Below, one piece after another: positions 34,201-44,586 of a stretch of 64,000 nucleotides of DNA. Made by a program: the position numbers and the translations under genes. The stretch covers positions 132,238,796 to 132,302,795 of the forward strand of contig CM053142.1 in the NCBI GenBank assembly GCA_028571685.1, written 5' to 3'. Below the pieces are notes generated by a model, which saw only the letters and a program-made list of their open reading frames with translations, did not search any database and was not told where the DNA came from. This stretch comes from Heterohyrax brucei (Eukaryota > Chordata > Mammalia > Hyracoidea > Procaviidae). Within the stretch, counting starts at the first letter, position 1. Each line of letters starts with the position of its first letter.

Positions 34201-37200
34201 GTGACTAGTCTGCCATCTTGGCCTCGACTCCACTTCCTCCTTTTATGTCTTTAACTTTTGTTTCTCTTTTTACCCACTCCGTGTTTTCTGGTTTTAGCAA
34301 ATGTTGGTGATATTTTCTTAATAACTGTGGAATCCTCTTTGACTTTTCCCTTGGTTCTCCATATTCTGTTAGCCACACATTTGTGCTGATACTTTCCTTG
34401 AAATGCCATTTTAAAGGTTCTTTTTGAGTTCTGATTACCTCCACTCACCTTGTAATACATCCTGCAGTTAGTTGTCTTAAAATTAATATTCCTCTTTCAT
34501 CATTCCCCAAACTGATCACCAAAGTTGTCAGTAGTGTTTTGTTATCTATAGACTAAATTCTCTGTTCATTATTCATCCACAGCTATTTAGTGTGTCTTAC
34601 AATCTCATCTCAATTTGTTATAAATTTTAGCTACTGGCTCAGACAAACTGAAGTTACAACCTTATTATTTCATAGTTTTATCCCTTGCACAGGTGATATT
34701 ATCACAAATTATGTAGTTCTGTTTTTCTGTAATGGAGAGAACAGTGTTACCAGCAGTCTAGGATTGTTTTGGGGATTAAGTGGTAAAAATGCATATAAAG
34801 CACTTCACTTAGTTCCAGGCATATAGTAAGTTCATGTTAAATGTTATTTCTTATTCCTGGTATTTGTATGTTTTTTGAAGTTCTGCAGTACAAAACCAAT
34901 CTTACTTGAGTCTGTTTGAAACATACTGTAGTCTTTGTGCCATAGGTTTTATCCTCATGGTCTGTCCTGCAACTCCTTACCCACCAGCTTTCCTGTCTTG
35001 TTTCCTTTCTATATTTAACTGTACCTGAGGTTGGTGGCATAGTGGGCCAAGTGCTACTTCTCCTAACCAAAGGGTCAGCAGTTCAAATCCATCAGGCGCT
35101 CCTTAGAAACTGTGTGGGGGCAGTTCTACTCCAACCTCTAGGGTCGCTGTAAGTTGGACCTGACTCAATGACCGTGGGTTTGTTTTGGGATTTTTGGAGG
35201 GACAACTTAAGTCTTTCTTACATGAAGGCTTCAAAAACAAACTACAGTTCCTTGCCTTTGCTGCCACTGTTATACTTGTCAATTAATCATACAGAGTTTT
35301 GTGCTTTGATTTTTTTTTTTTTTTTTTTTTGCATGTCTGTGTATCTTGACTCCCCAGTGGAAATGAGAATTCTTTGCAGGTAATGTGTTGCCGCATAGTC
35401 CCTGAATTACTTGCAGTTTGATGAATCAACAGATGAGTGCATAACTGAGCCAGTCAGCAACAGTGCATTTTCCAGGCAAATTTACAAAATATTGGTATGA
35501 CTGTTAAGTGGAACAGTTGTCTTAGTCCTAATTAAATTTTCTTTTTTTTGTTTAGGTCATTAATGTGGATGATGATGGGAATGAGTTAGGCTCTGGCATA
35601 ATGGAACTTACAGACACAGAATTGATTCTATATACACGTAAACGTGATTCGGTAAAGTGGCACTACCTCTGCCTGCGACGCTATGGCTATGATTCAAATC
35701 TCTTTTCTTTTGAAAGTGGTAGAAGGTGTCAAACTGGACAAGGTAGGTAGAGGCTGTGTTTTTTTTGCTTCATTCATTTTCATACTTAAAGTATTGTTGT
35801 TTTCATTATTCTGTAAACGGTGTTAACCATTTTTATTTTCTCCTGAAAGAAAAAAAAATCCCCAGATAAGTAGATTGTTTAAAAAATATATAGTTTACTA
35901 TTATATTTTTTAACAGTCCACTCATTTATTAAGAATATTTTTTATGTGAAGAATTGTGACTTGTGTCAACTTTAAGACTTTGAGTAAATGAGTGATTGTA
36001 GTAAATTATATGTCTTTATCATTATAACTTGATGCTGGAGAAAGAGCCTAAACTTTGGTGTCAAACAAACCTAGTTACTAGTTACTTACTACCTGAATGA
36101 CCTTGTGCAAACTGTATGACCTCTGCTGGGCTTCATTTTGTTTCCAGTATAAAGTGGGATGGTAATAACTATCTTACAGAATTAATCAGAACAATTAAGC
36201 AAAATTACCATTGTAAAACACCTAATGAGAGATCTCAAAGTACAACAAACCTGGTGTTGTCAATTCTGACCATATAGGACAGAATAGAACAGCCCCATGG
36301 GGTTTGCAGGGACAATTTCAAACAACTGATCTTTTGGTTGGCAGCTGAGTGCTTCAACCACTGCACCACTGGTGCTGCAGTAAGAAACCTATCAGATGAT
36401 AAAGGCTCACCTTGGTAATGGCAAACTGGGCTCTTCCTGCTGTTTTCAAAGGAGAGTAGAATAAGTGTGCAACCTTGTTTTTGTTTTAGACCCATAGACA
36501 AAAATTTTTCACTAACCTTTCTTTTGAGTTTTATGTTTTAAAACTGGGTTATCATTAATTTATTAGATATTTATTTAAAAGGCCTTTCTTTGCAGGTTTA
36601 TTCTTAGACAAGTGCTTCTGTAGCTTTTTTGAAGGCTTGGTAATCACGTTCCTCATTTATATTTATAGGAATCTTTGCCTTTAAGTGTGCTCGTGCAGAA
36701 GAATTATTTAACATGTTGCAAGAGATTATGCAAAATAATAGTATAAATGTGGTGGAAGAGCCAGTTGTAGAAAGGAATAATCATCAGACAGAATTAGAAG
36801 TCCCCAGAACACCTCGAACACCTACAAGTAAGTGCCCATTTTCATTATCATATTTTGAATAACACACCAGAAATCACTGTCGGCTAACACAAATACATTG
36901 CTTGTCAATTTTTAAAAAACAGTCAGCCGTAACTGAACATTTTTAGTTATGTTTAATACAAAGACAGTAAATGCTCAATATTAAGATACGAGTGGGAAAA
37001 TGGGATGGGGGCTATTTTTGCCCTGATTTCTGTTGTCTTTCTGAAACACCTTCCTTAATCCTCTCAGTGTGGGTCTGATACTTTTTGTCTCCTCTGCCTA
37101 TCCCCTCCCATCCTACCTTTCTCTTTAAACCAATGAACCAAAACTTCTCAGCTCCAGGGTTTGCTGCTCAGAACTTACCTAATGGATATCCCCGATATCC

Positions 37201-39853
37201 CTCATTTGGAGATGGTTCATCTCATCCTTCAAGCAGACATCCTTCAGTGGGAAGTGCACGCCTGCCATCAGTAGGTGAAGAATCGACACATCCTTTACTT
37301 GTAGCTGAGGAGCAAGTAAGTGTGTGCTACTATACTATAGTGTTAATGATTGTATAAAGTGTTACTGTAGTAATACTTTGATTATATTCACTTTGAATCT
37401 TAACTTTTCACTATTTATAAACTACTTTTATAGTGAAGAGTCAGAAAAAATAGCATGTATTTGTTGACATATTATGTCCAAGTACAGGAGATGAGGAATA
37501 CTTAAGTATTAAAGTTAGTTTTGGGATTTAATCACTACAGATAAATAATAATGGAACTTTATAAAGAAAGGCATAACTTATACTCAATTCCTGTTATGAT
37601 AACTTTCAATGGATTAAGAATTTATTTGCTTTTCATATTTAAGTCCTTGTGATTAGTGGACTATTAGTGAGAAGGGTTTGATTTTGTTGTTGATGTTATT
37701 ATGGAAATGTTTAATGTTCCTGACTTTTACATTTTTTACTCGAAAAATGAAGTATCTGGCTGAACGTAGTCTACATATTAATTAATTAGTTATAATTCTC
37801 TTTGTAAACAATATGGTTATTATGCACAGTTTTAATGTTTTTAAATCAATTTATTTGTGTTCCTTATGTAATAGTTAGGAATTCTTTTTTATTTGGTATA
37901 TTTTCTAATTTTGCATTTTTTCAGCTTTTAAAATTTTGTGTACACTTCTAAAAATTTTTATATTTTAGCTACAAAAGTACCATCGAGGCTTTCTAACTAA
38001 TATTAATTTCCTGCTGGGTGGTATTTATTTTATATATTTTCATTTTACAAAACTCTTATTAAATCTAGAAGGGTTTATCTATTTACATAATCATATAACC
38101 TGTAAATGATAAGTTTGTCTCTTTTCAATACTTGTTATTACTAAATTAATATTTTAATGCTGCCTTAGTCTGGTAGTGCTGCTATAACAAAAAAACCACC
38201 AATAGGTGTCTGTAATGAACAAAAATTTAATTTTTAAAGTTTGAGACTAGAGGTATGAATTCAGGTGTTGGCTCTAGGGAGAAGTGCTCTGTGTCTTGTC
38301 TAGGAGAAAATTCTTGTCTCAGCATCTTTCTTGGCATTCACAGCAGATCGTCATGTGGCATCTCTTTCCCCATCTGTCATAATTTATTTCTCTGCATAAT
38401 CTGCTCTTTTTATGTGTCAAAAGTGATTGGCTTAAGATGCATCCTATATTCATAAGGCCTCATTAGCGTAAAGAAAATCTTATTGCCAAATGGGATTACA
38501 TGTGCAAATAGAGAGGTCAGAAGTGAAACAGATATTTTTGGAGGACACAATTCAATCCACAATAAATACCTTGATAAGAATTTCTACAACAATATAAAAA
38601 ATTATAATCTTTATTTTGTTCCTGAATTTTCTTTGTTTCTTTTTCACAGAATGCTTCTTATGTTTTCACCATAAAGCATAATGCTACATATTGCTTTAAA
38701 GTAGTTACTCTTTAACCAAACTAGGAAGACATTTCTACAGACACAACACCTACTTTTTTATTAGTTTTAAAAGGAAAAAAAGTGTAAAAGCTTTTGAAGT
38801 ATTAGTTCATTTAGAGAGAAAATCAGTAAAATTAATTGGTATAGTCACACATATTTTGCTTTTTAAGTTAAGTTACTGAATCACTTTCTTCTTTCCTTTC
38901 AGGTACATACCTATGTCAACACTACAGGTGTGCAAGAAGAGCGGAAAAACCGAACAAGCATGCATGTCCCACTGGAGGCAAGGGTTTCTAATGCTGAAAG
39001 CAACATGCCGAAAGAGGAACCAAGTAGTATTGAGGACAGAGACCCTCAGATTCTTCTTGAGCCTGAAGGAGTCAAATTTGTTTTAGGACCAACTCCTGTT
39101 CAAAAGCAATTAATGGAGAAAGAGAAACTGGAGCAACTTGGAAGAGATCAAGTTAGTGGAGGTGGAGCAAATAACACAGAATGGGACACTGGATATGACA
39201 GTGATGAGCGAAGAGATGCACCCACTGTTAACAAACTAGTATATGAAAACATAAATGGGCTATCTATCCCTAGTGCCTCAGGGGTCAGGAGAGGTCGTCT
39301 GACATCCACCAGTACCTCAGATACCCAGAACATCAACAACTCAGCTCAGAGGAGAACTGCATTGTTAAACTATGAAAATTTACCATCTTTGCCTCCTGTT
39401 TGGGAAGCCCGCAAGCTAAGTAGGGATGAAGAAGACAATTTAGGACCAAAGACTCCATCTCTGAATGGCTACCACAATAATCTAGATCCAATGCATAACT
39501 ATGTAAATACAGAGAATGTAACAGTGCCAGCAAGTGCTCACAAAATAGAATATCCAAGGCGTCGGGACTGTACACCAACAGTCTTTAACTTTGATATCAG
39601 ACGCCCAAGTTTAGAACACAGGCAGCTCAATTACATACAGGTTGACTTGGAAGGTGGCAGTGACTCTGACAACCCTCAGACTCCGAAAACGCCTACCACT
39701 CCCCTTCCACAAACCCCTACGAGACGCACAGAGTTGTATGCTGTGATAGACATCGAGAGAACTGCTGCTATGTCAAATTTGCAGAAAGCACTGCCACGGG
39801 ATGATGGTACATCTCGGAAAACTAGACATAATAGTACTGATCTGCCCATGTGA
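19216..39853 (+). CDS. FRS2: FRS2 complete coding sequence (5 coding exons, 508 aa)
   Basis: Fibroblast growth factor receptor substrate 2. Joined frame 19216-19281, 35556-35742, 36669-36827, 37152-37315, 38903-39853. Order of parts: myristoylation signal (1-6), PTB domain (about 13-115) that binds the juxtamembrane segment of FGFR and NPXY motifs of TRK receptors, a Ser/Pro/Tyr-rich tail. All six known phosphotyrosine positions are present: GRB2 sites Y196, Y306 (VYENING), Y349 (NYENLPS), Y392 (NYVNTEN), and SHP2 sites Y436 (NYIQVDL) and Y471 (LYAVIDI). TP repeats at 136 and near 451-466 are proline-directed kinase (ERK feedback) sites. Compared with my memory of human FRS2, differences are few and lie in the tail. 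No frameshift or internal stop, so the gene is intact. Confidence 0.96.
20430..23930 (-). pseudogene. L1-A ORF2 remnant (endonuclease and reverse transcriptase)
   Basis: Read right to left: endonuclease trace at 23601-23879 ([18 protein letters not shown]), reverse transcriptase at 21773-22204 with the intact catalytic signature FADDMIIY and the following KSVGFL, and C-terminal traces at 20520-20735 ([14 protein letters not shown]). Multiple stops and frameshifts separate these blocks, so it cannot encode a functional protein. Its first codons lie across the inner L1, near 31113-31250. Confidence 0.9.
23930..23939. repeat. Left target-site duplication of inner L1
   Basis: AGATTTTCAG, repeated at 31103-31112 on the other side of the inner L1; this is L1-A sequence. 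Confidence 0.8.
24939..28720 (-). pseudogene. L1-B ORF2, full-length span but disrupted
   Basis: Start [19 protein letters not shown] at 28720; the natural C-terminus KDKYYMRPL ends at 24939. The 3782-nt span corresponds to a full ORF2 of about 1260 residues. Endonuclease domain (28199-28720) keeps LNVNGLN, QEIHL, GDFNTP; reverse transcriptase (26439-26912) keeps [10 protein letters not shown] and FADDMIVY; the cysteine-rich C-terminal region is in the 423-residue open stretch 24939-26210 ([17 protein letters not shown]). At least six breaks (frameshifts or stops, for example between 28199/28138, 27247/27121 and 26439/26317) inactivate it. Its length is 2 nt beyond a multiple of three, consistent with net indels. 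Confidence 0.93.
28721..29096 (-). other. L1-B inter-ORF spacer (376 nt)
   Basis: Lies between the ORF1 stop and the ORF2 start. An 84-codon open stretch (28708-28962) reaches into it without resemblance to a known domain. The spacer is longer than the roughly 60-nt spacer of human L1. Confidence 0.7.
29097..30101 (-). pseudogene. L1-B ORF1 remnant
   Basis: Start [14 protein letters not shown] at 30101. Middle part (29373-29822) has a coiled-coil-like heptad stretch ([17 protein letters not shown]) and the RRM-like core ([24 protein letters not shown]); the C-terminal part (29097-29363) has the typical [20 protein letters not shown]. Total span near 334 codons, the usual ORF1 size. Frameshifts near 29365 and 29860 break it. 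The product would be the RNA-binding chaperone of L1 particles. Confidence 0.9.
30102..31102 (-). promoter_or_regulatory. L1-B 5' UTR with 198-bp internal repeat and YY1-like motif
   Basis: GC-rich promoter region. Two units repeat with a period of exactly 198 bp: TACTGCTTTTCTGATAG at 30366 matches TACTGCTCTTCTGTCAG at 30564, and both end in CACAC (30472 and 30670). Unit 1 contains TCCAAGATGGCGCC (30451-30464), a YY1-type AAGATGGC motif; unit 2 has the mutated TCCAACATGGTG. Confidence 0.8.
31573..32560 (-). pseudogene. L1-A ORF1 remnant
   Basis: The best open stretch is 31573-31992 ([47 protein letters not shown]), the ORF1 C-terminal domain. Upstream parts are scrambled by stops. Confidence 0.85.
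32600..34240 (-). promoter_or_regulatory. L1-A 5' UTR made of tandem monomer-like units
   Basis: Five units anchored by GGCTGCCAG or a near variant occur at about 32715, 32949, 33352, 33570 and 33820. Spacings are about 235, 227 (after subtracting the SINE), 218 and 250 bp. Each unit also carries a version of ACTTATCTTAAAAACTGCTT (32981, 33389) and a YY1-like ATGGCG/ATGGTG (33335, 33481, 33724). A further AAGATGGC (as GCCATCTTGG) is at 34212. The array resembles the monomeric promoters of rodent L1. Confidence 0.7.
33147..33314 (-). mobile_element. AfroSINE in L1-A 5' UTR
   Basis: On + reads AACCCACTGCCATTGAGTTG, TATAGGTCAGAGTAGAACTG and ends ACCTGGGTTTCC. Flanked by CTCAGTGA (33139-33146, 33315-33322). 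Well preserved. Confidence 0.93.
34241..34689. other. FRS2 intron right of the L1 nest
   Basis: Unique-looking AT-rich sequence; nothing recognised. Confidence 0.5.
34690..34855 (+). repeat. MIR 3' part
   Basis: Reads GGGGATTAAGTGGTAAAAAT, AAGCACTTCACTTAGTTCCA, GGCATATAGTAAGTTCATGT, the MIR 3' core. Confidence 0.65.
35023..35187 (+). mobile_element. AfroSINE
   Basis: Tail GGGTCGCTGTAAGTTGGACC and GACTCAATGACCGTGGGTTT are clear; the B-box-like GTTCAAATCC is retained. Head slightly diverged (CCTGAGGTTGGTGGCATAGT). Confidence 0.9.
35312..35331. repeat. Poly-T tract (about 20-23 bp)
   Basis: Uninterrupted T run about 225 bp before an FRS2 acceptor; likely length-variable. Confidence 0.9.
35556..35742 (+). 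CDS. FRS2: FRS2 coding exon, residues 23-85 (PTB domain)
   Basis: Acceptor TTTAG|G and donor AAG|GTAGGT. Encodes [20 protein letters not shown] through [13 protein letters not shown] and [13 protein letters not shown]. This is the main part of the PTB fold that recognises the FGF receptor juxtamembrane region. Ends one base into codon 85. Confidence 0.98.
36035..36225 (+). repeat. MIR
   Basis: Contains TACTACCTGAATGACCTTGT, AGTATAAAGTGGGATGGTAA and a diverged 3' part. Confidence 0.7.
36241..36378 (-). mobile_element. AfroSINE
   Basis: On + reads CATATAGGACAGAATAGAAC, CTTTTGGTTGGCAGCTGAGT, ending CACCACTGG. Lies 290 bp before an FRS2 exon. Confidence 0.85.
36669..36827 (+). CDS. FRS2: FRS2 coding exon, residues 85-138 (end of PTB)
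   Basis: Acceptor TTATAG|G, donor CAA|GTAAGT. Encodes [20 protein letters not shown], the C-terminal helix of the PTB domain, then [14 protein letters not shown] and PRTPRTPT, the first Thr-Pro cluster. Confidence 0.98.
37152..37315 (+). CDS. FRS2: FRS2 coding exon, residues 138-192
   Basis: Acceptor TTCTCAG|C, donor CAA|GTAAGT. Encodes [20 protein letters not shown], then a Ser/His/Pro-rich linker ending VAEEQ. As I remember the human protein, it has SFGDASS where this has SFGDGSS. Confidence 0.97.
37316..38160. other. FRS2 last intron, left part
   Basis: AT-rich, no recognised repeat or conserved-looking block. Confidence 0.5.
38161..38572 (-). mobile_element. MLT1/MaLR-type LTR
   Basis: On + begins TGCCTTAGTCTGGTAGTGCT and ends GAGGACACAATTCAATCCAC, the reverse of an MLT-type MaLR LTR. 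Diverged solo copy. Confidence 0.75.
38903..39853 (+). CDS. FRS2: FRS2 last coding exon, residues 193-508
   Basis: Acceptor TTTCAG|G, stop TGA 39851-39853. A single exon encodes the whole signalling tail. Four GRB2 sites (Y196 at its start, Y306, Y349, Y392) and two SHP2 sites (Y436, Y471) are intact. [20 protein letters not shown] is the conserved mid-tail helix; [16 protein letters not shown] is the proline-directed Thr cluster; the protein ends HNSTDLPM. Confidence 0.98.
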   Translation, partial: VHTYVNTTGVQEERKNRTSMHVPLEARVSNAESNMPKEEPSSIEDRDPQILLEPEGVKFVLGPTPVQKQLMEKEKLEQLGRDQVSGGGANNTEWDTGYDSDERRDAPTVNKLVYENINGLSIPSASGVRRGRLTSTSTSDTQNINNSAQRRTALLNYENLPSLPPVWEARKLSRDEEDNLGPKTPSLNGYHNNLDPMHNYVNTENVTVPASAHKIEYPRRRDCTPTVFNFDIRRPSLEHRQLNYIQVDLEGGSDSDNPQTPKTPTTPLPQTPTRRTELYAVIDIERTAAMSNLQKALPRDDGTSRKTRHNSTDLPM

Positions 39854-40782
39854 GCCTGGAAAGCATTATGTTGTTTGCACCTTTGTGAAGTTTTTAAAAA
39901 TGAAGATGCAAGTGCTTCATTTTCATTTCTAAACGCTGTCTGCTTTTATAGACTGATACAGTTTTTTTCTGAATACTTCATGTGCTTCTTTAATGAAAGG
40001 GGATTAATGTAGAGCAGGTACTCATTAAATAACACTAATTTCATTATATACTACTCACTATTGTATAGCAGCATTCCCATTTTCACAGTGCCTATTTAAA
40101 ACGAAAGTTGAAGTGAGTAACAAGCTGGTTGATTTTTATCAATATTCTGGACTTACGCATATCATTCATGTCTGTGTCATGGTTGGCATTTAAAACATTT
40201 TATAAAGCCTCTTGATAACATGCGTTGCTAACAGATACTCTAGGCTTTGAAAGTCATGTTTGCAGATTCACTCTTCACAGTATGTGGCCTCCAGTATGTA
40301 ACATGGGGTAGCCTGTATTTCCTTAATTAATGGCTTTTTGACTGGAGCCAAAACGTATATAAAGGAAGTATATGCACTACACCTCCATATGTAATAGTCT
40401 GCTCCTTTACCTTCAGCGTTAATAGAAAGATCCCTGTGTCTATGAATATGGTTTGCTGTTGGTGTGTTGAGAAAGGCAGGAAGGAGAAAACATTCTCTTT
40501 ACTCATCTCATGATGTTAGTTGAAGGGCATGCTCAACTATCTTCAACAAGATCATGATAGGCTCAAGAATCAGTCTCAGGTCACTTTACCCAAAAACATT
40601 TTAAAAAACTAACCATGATCTCTTGAAAATTTCTGCCCTATAGATAATTAAGATTAACATTGCTTTCTGGAGGTTATTTGTGCCATTAGGTTTCCATTTA
40701 CCTTTTTTTTTTTTCTTTTGGTGTTTGGGATGTCTTACTCTGTTGCTTAAATGTCTTTTTTCAATTTAAAATGTCTTAAGTT

Positions 40783-40790
40783 TGTATATA
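40783..40790 (+). promoter_or_regulatory. Candidate Pumilio site in FRS2 3' UTR
   Basis: TGTATATA matches the Pumilio element UGUANAUA. Confidence 0.45.
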
Positions 40791-42979
40791 GTTATGAGAT
40801 TGGATTATATGTTCATTGTTCTTTGGTTTGCATTTTGTCCAATTATGATTTTGAAGGTTCATTTAGAACTTACTGTTATTCTATAACAGGGTTGCCCTTG
40901 TCCACTATTTATTTATATGCTGTTTACTTTGAGTTGATAAAAACATTTTCTCAATTTTTAATTTCACTTGTGTCCATAGGTGATCTCTTTAGCAGCTAAA
41001 AAAAAAAGAAAGATGCTTTTAACATGCAAAGTTCCCAAAAGGTACTGTGTTTCCTTTGTGGGCACTGTCCCCAGCACTTTAGCAGTGATTCACTCAGTTA
41101 CATGGCTGCAGTTGTCCTCTGCCCGCTGTGGTGTTCCTTGGCTCTGCTGTGCTTTCATTCATTGCTGAACCTTTGATTATCTCTTGATTTCAGTAGAATA
41201 TTAGTATCATTGCCAGCATAGCAGGTACAATGAAAGTCTTAGAGCAGTGAGACTGTCATACTTACAGATATAAAATGAATTGAAGTTTCTGTGAACTGAT
41301 GAGAGTCCATATGTAAATTCTTGGAAAATCAAGAATGTTCCAGTTTCCCAAACACTAGGTAGTATAAGAAAAGGAGGAGTAGAGAGATTAGGTTACCTTG
41401 CAAAATATTTTACTGTTTTCTCTAAATATGAGGAATTTTGAAATTGTGATCTGGATGTACCAGATATCCTAAGGTTAATTTAGCAAGAAAAAGTTTCAGT
41501 CAAATAGCATCTAACATATGTGAATGGATTAGCAGAACAATAGTGTGGGACCATTATAAAGAAAGTAAATTATTAAAGATGTCTTCATTTTCAGTGCCAT
41601 TGATTTATGTGCATAGCAGACTTTTTTTTTCCTTTGACCTTGGTGCTTACTGAAGAGTTTGCTGTTCTTTAAAAAAGAGGTCAGTGGTGTACTTGTGCAG
41701 TGTCCATTTTTAATATATTGTTCCATTTATGTTTTCTTCTGAATAGATTGCTAATTGTGCCAAATTTATGTGCTAGTTAAGAATTACAATGGAATGAATG
41801 CACATGGTTTTCTGAGAACACATAGTCAAGACAGACACTAACCTCCAAATGAAAGGGCTGATCTATTTATTCATTTTGGAGGTTGGATACTTTTTTTAAA
41901 ATCTTTGTCATACTTTTTGTCTTTTCTTCCAGCTTCTAATTCATTTTTGTATTTTTTTAGGTAACACTGATACAGTCACTACAATTTATGCTTTAAATAC
42001 TGTGTGCTTTAAAAATGAGAATGGGACCAATTTGTCTGCTAAGAATTTGATTTTAGGTACTGTATGAATAGTAGGAAGATATATACAACTGGCGTTAATT
42101 TCTAGATGTCTTCTAGAAATCACCTGTGTTCCTATTTAATAAAAAGTAATTTAGAACACTATTTGTCCCTTTAAGTAGTTCAGTACTGGGCATGAGCTCT
42201 TTTCTGGAAGAATGCTCCTATTACTAGGTGCATTTTAGAATGAGATATTTTGTTGGCATTTAATGAATTGTGGCTATTGTCTCAGATTTTCTGAGATAAA
42301 TCTACTTTAGGTATTCTATTCTGTTAAAACATTACGTGATTCCACTTTTTGGTTCTGGAAACATAATCATTGGTCATATGGTTTTCCCCAGATAGAATTC
42401 TCTTCTGTCAGTGTAGATCATGATGGCATTTATCCCAGGAAAAGGTTGGAAATTGATGTCGGTATTACCTGTGTTTTTCCTAAGCATTTTATTTCACAGT
42501 TTCCTGTTCCTTTAAAAATGAAAATATGGTGCCTTCCCTCCCTCCAGGAAGATTGGCAAATCATTCCTTTTATTTACTGCTGCTGTGGAGTGATGAGATA
42601 TGCACTTTACTCTGAAGACTCGGCAAAAAGCTTTTCACTTCTCAGTATATCCAAAATAGATCACATTTGGATTTATGAAAATTTGCCAAGCAATCTTTGT
42701 TTTTATACATAGTAGTGTTGACCCCTGCAGTTCATTGTTATAAGAATAAGTCAAGCTAGTGTTTGTTTACCCCCTGCCAAAAAACCCTGTGGCAAAGCTT
42801 ATAAAAATGTACCTCAATAATGTTCTATTAAAAATGGGACAGGGGCCTTATGTTTTAATAATTTCCCAGCGATGTGCCACCATATATTTGCCTCAAGGTA
42901 AAGGTTTTTACAAGCTAAAAGTACTTTCCACTTTCCCTTGTGCTGTCCTTTCTAACCCATAATGCCCTAGTGTTTTGTG

Positions 42980-43045
42980 CAATGTGTAGTGTGTATGTAT
43001 ATGTACACGTATGTGTATATACATGTATATATGTGTATATATATC
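42980..43045. repeat. TG/TA microsatellite in FRS2 3' UTR
   Basis: Alternating GTGTAT/ATATAC units with interruptions; contains more TGTATATA copies and could pair with itself. Confidence 0.85.
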
Positions 43046-43878
43046 TCCTTGAAATAGACGTACCATTATCAGAGACATCATACAGAAGTAACTGATGTAT
43101 TGCCATCTCATCCATATTTCTGATATCTGAGGTATATGGTACTAATTACGTTTTCCCTGATGTTTGCCAAATTTGAATAAAGGCATTGGTACAAAATACA
43201 GAATGTATAGAAATGTTTTTGGCTTGAAAAATTAACATCTTTTATGACATAGCACTGTATACTCTGCCCAAACCAGCACCCTTGTAATCTTTCCTGTTCT
43301 TCACATCCCTTTTCCCCATCCCTGCGTCCTCATTTTGGGGGGTATGACACAGTTCTTTTGTAACATCATTATAATTGCAATTCTATGACAATTGGACAAT
43401 TATAGCATGGAAGCAGGCTGGTATTAATAGTACAGTAGTCACCAGTGTGCCACATTTGCATTAGTAAATGCAAAGTATACATTTTATAAAGGACAAATTT
43501 TGTTACGTTTTTATTTTCATTACATTGTATAATATTGTAAGATTACTGTATGTCCTAATCTTCATTATAAATGTTAAGGTTTTTTTTTTCCTACATAAAG
43601 GCATAAATATAGCAACTTTGTATAAAGGTAGCTTATTAGATTTTTAATTTTTTCTTTTATAAAAAGTTGTCTAACAGTGGGACTACCATTGCCAAATTGT
43701 ATATGAAATATGAATTTTACCCCATGATTAATTTCTTTTATAAACATTCCATATTTCGCTAATAAAAGACATGATACTGTACTATGCATAAATTGTATTT
43801 TTTAATGCTGTTTCTTGTCAGCATTTTACATTTTGATTTACATTTTTAACATTGGCAAAACTTACCACTGTTAATTAA

Positions 43879-43884
43879 AATAAA
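43879..43884 (+). terminator. Proximal polyadenylation signal, FRS2
   Basis: AATAAA within TTAAAATAAACTC, followed by a TTGTTGTGTATGT (GU-rich) element. Confidence 0.5.
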
Positions 43885-43987
43885 CTCTTGTTGTGTATGT
43901 AACAACATCATTTGCCCTCTGTCCCTTTCCACTCTTTGTTCTTGTTTGCCCCTAACAGTGCCAACTTCACACATTTTGTAGCATGGC

Positions 43988-43993
43988 AATAAA
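43988..43993 (+). terminator. Possible polyadenylation signal, FRS2
   Basis: AATAAA in GGCAATAAAACGC; GU-rich sequence GTGTGGC follows at about 45 bases. Confidence 0.35.
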
Positions 43994-44510
43994 ACGCAGC
44001 TTTTACACTGAGGCCAAGTGTGGCTTTTTGGAGGAAGTGGGGATGGGAAGATTGCCCTCTAGTTCTTTGTGTATGTCTTTTTTTTGCCAGATTAGCTGTG
44101 TCTCCCAAGATTATCTCATGATATAGTTTTAAGGACAAGTGTGAATGTGCTTTTAAGTGTAATTTTTGTCATAGCAAATGAGAACTAATTTTTTTATCTT
44201 TGGAAGAGTCAAAAGTTCTTGAAGTACAATCAAACCTTTATTAACTGGAGTACTGAGAGAATAAGCTAATAATTGAATTAGTTAAACAAGGGCTAAGCAA
44301 CATATTTTTAAATTATTTATTGTAGGGTATTGATATAATTTACTGCCCTAAAACTGTCTGTAAATTACAGTTTAATCTTAGCTGATTTAGGATCTTGCAA
44401 TGCCTTACTTTTGTCATTCTGGCATAAATGTCCATGATGAGGTACTCAAGTTGATACTGGAAACAGCTGACGATACACTGACCTTAAGCATTCATGAAAA
44501 ACTTTTGTTG

Positions 44511-44516
44511 AATAAA
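44511..44516 (+). terminator. Possible polyadenylation signal, FRS2
   Basis: AATAAA in TGTTGAATAAAATCTG. Confidence 0.45.
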
Positions 44517-44569
44517 ATCTGATCAGAGTTCTTATGGTTATTTTACACATATTTCTGAAAGTAGATTGC

Positions 44570-44586
44570 AATAAAACGCCAATAAA
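44570..44586 (+). terminator. Distal tandem polyadenylation signals, FRS2
   Basis: Two overlapping-spaced AATAAA hexamers (44570-44575 and 44581-44586), followed by TTTGGTTGG and a T/GT-rich stretch (GTTTTCTTGT). Best candidate for the main 3' end, near 44605. Confidence 0.7.

Larger units (their letters stand above)
31103..34240 (-). mobile_element. Outer L1 (L1-A), 5' half
   Basis: Resumes in the start of ORF2 (31113-31250), then ORF1 (about 31573-32560) and a long GC-rich 5' UTR (about 32600-34240). The 5' end near 34240 reads, on the minus strand, GGAGGAAGTGGAGTCGAGGC then CAAGATGGCAGACTAG, similar to the start of L1-B. An AfroSINE interrupts the 5' UTR. Confidence 0.9.
19282..35555. other. 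FRS2 16.3-kb intron filled by nested L1s
   Basis: Phase-0 intron between residues 22 and 23. More than 90% of it is the nested L1 pair at 19381-34240; both are antisense to FRS2. The L1s begin only about 100 bp after the donor. Confidence 0.9.
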
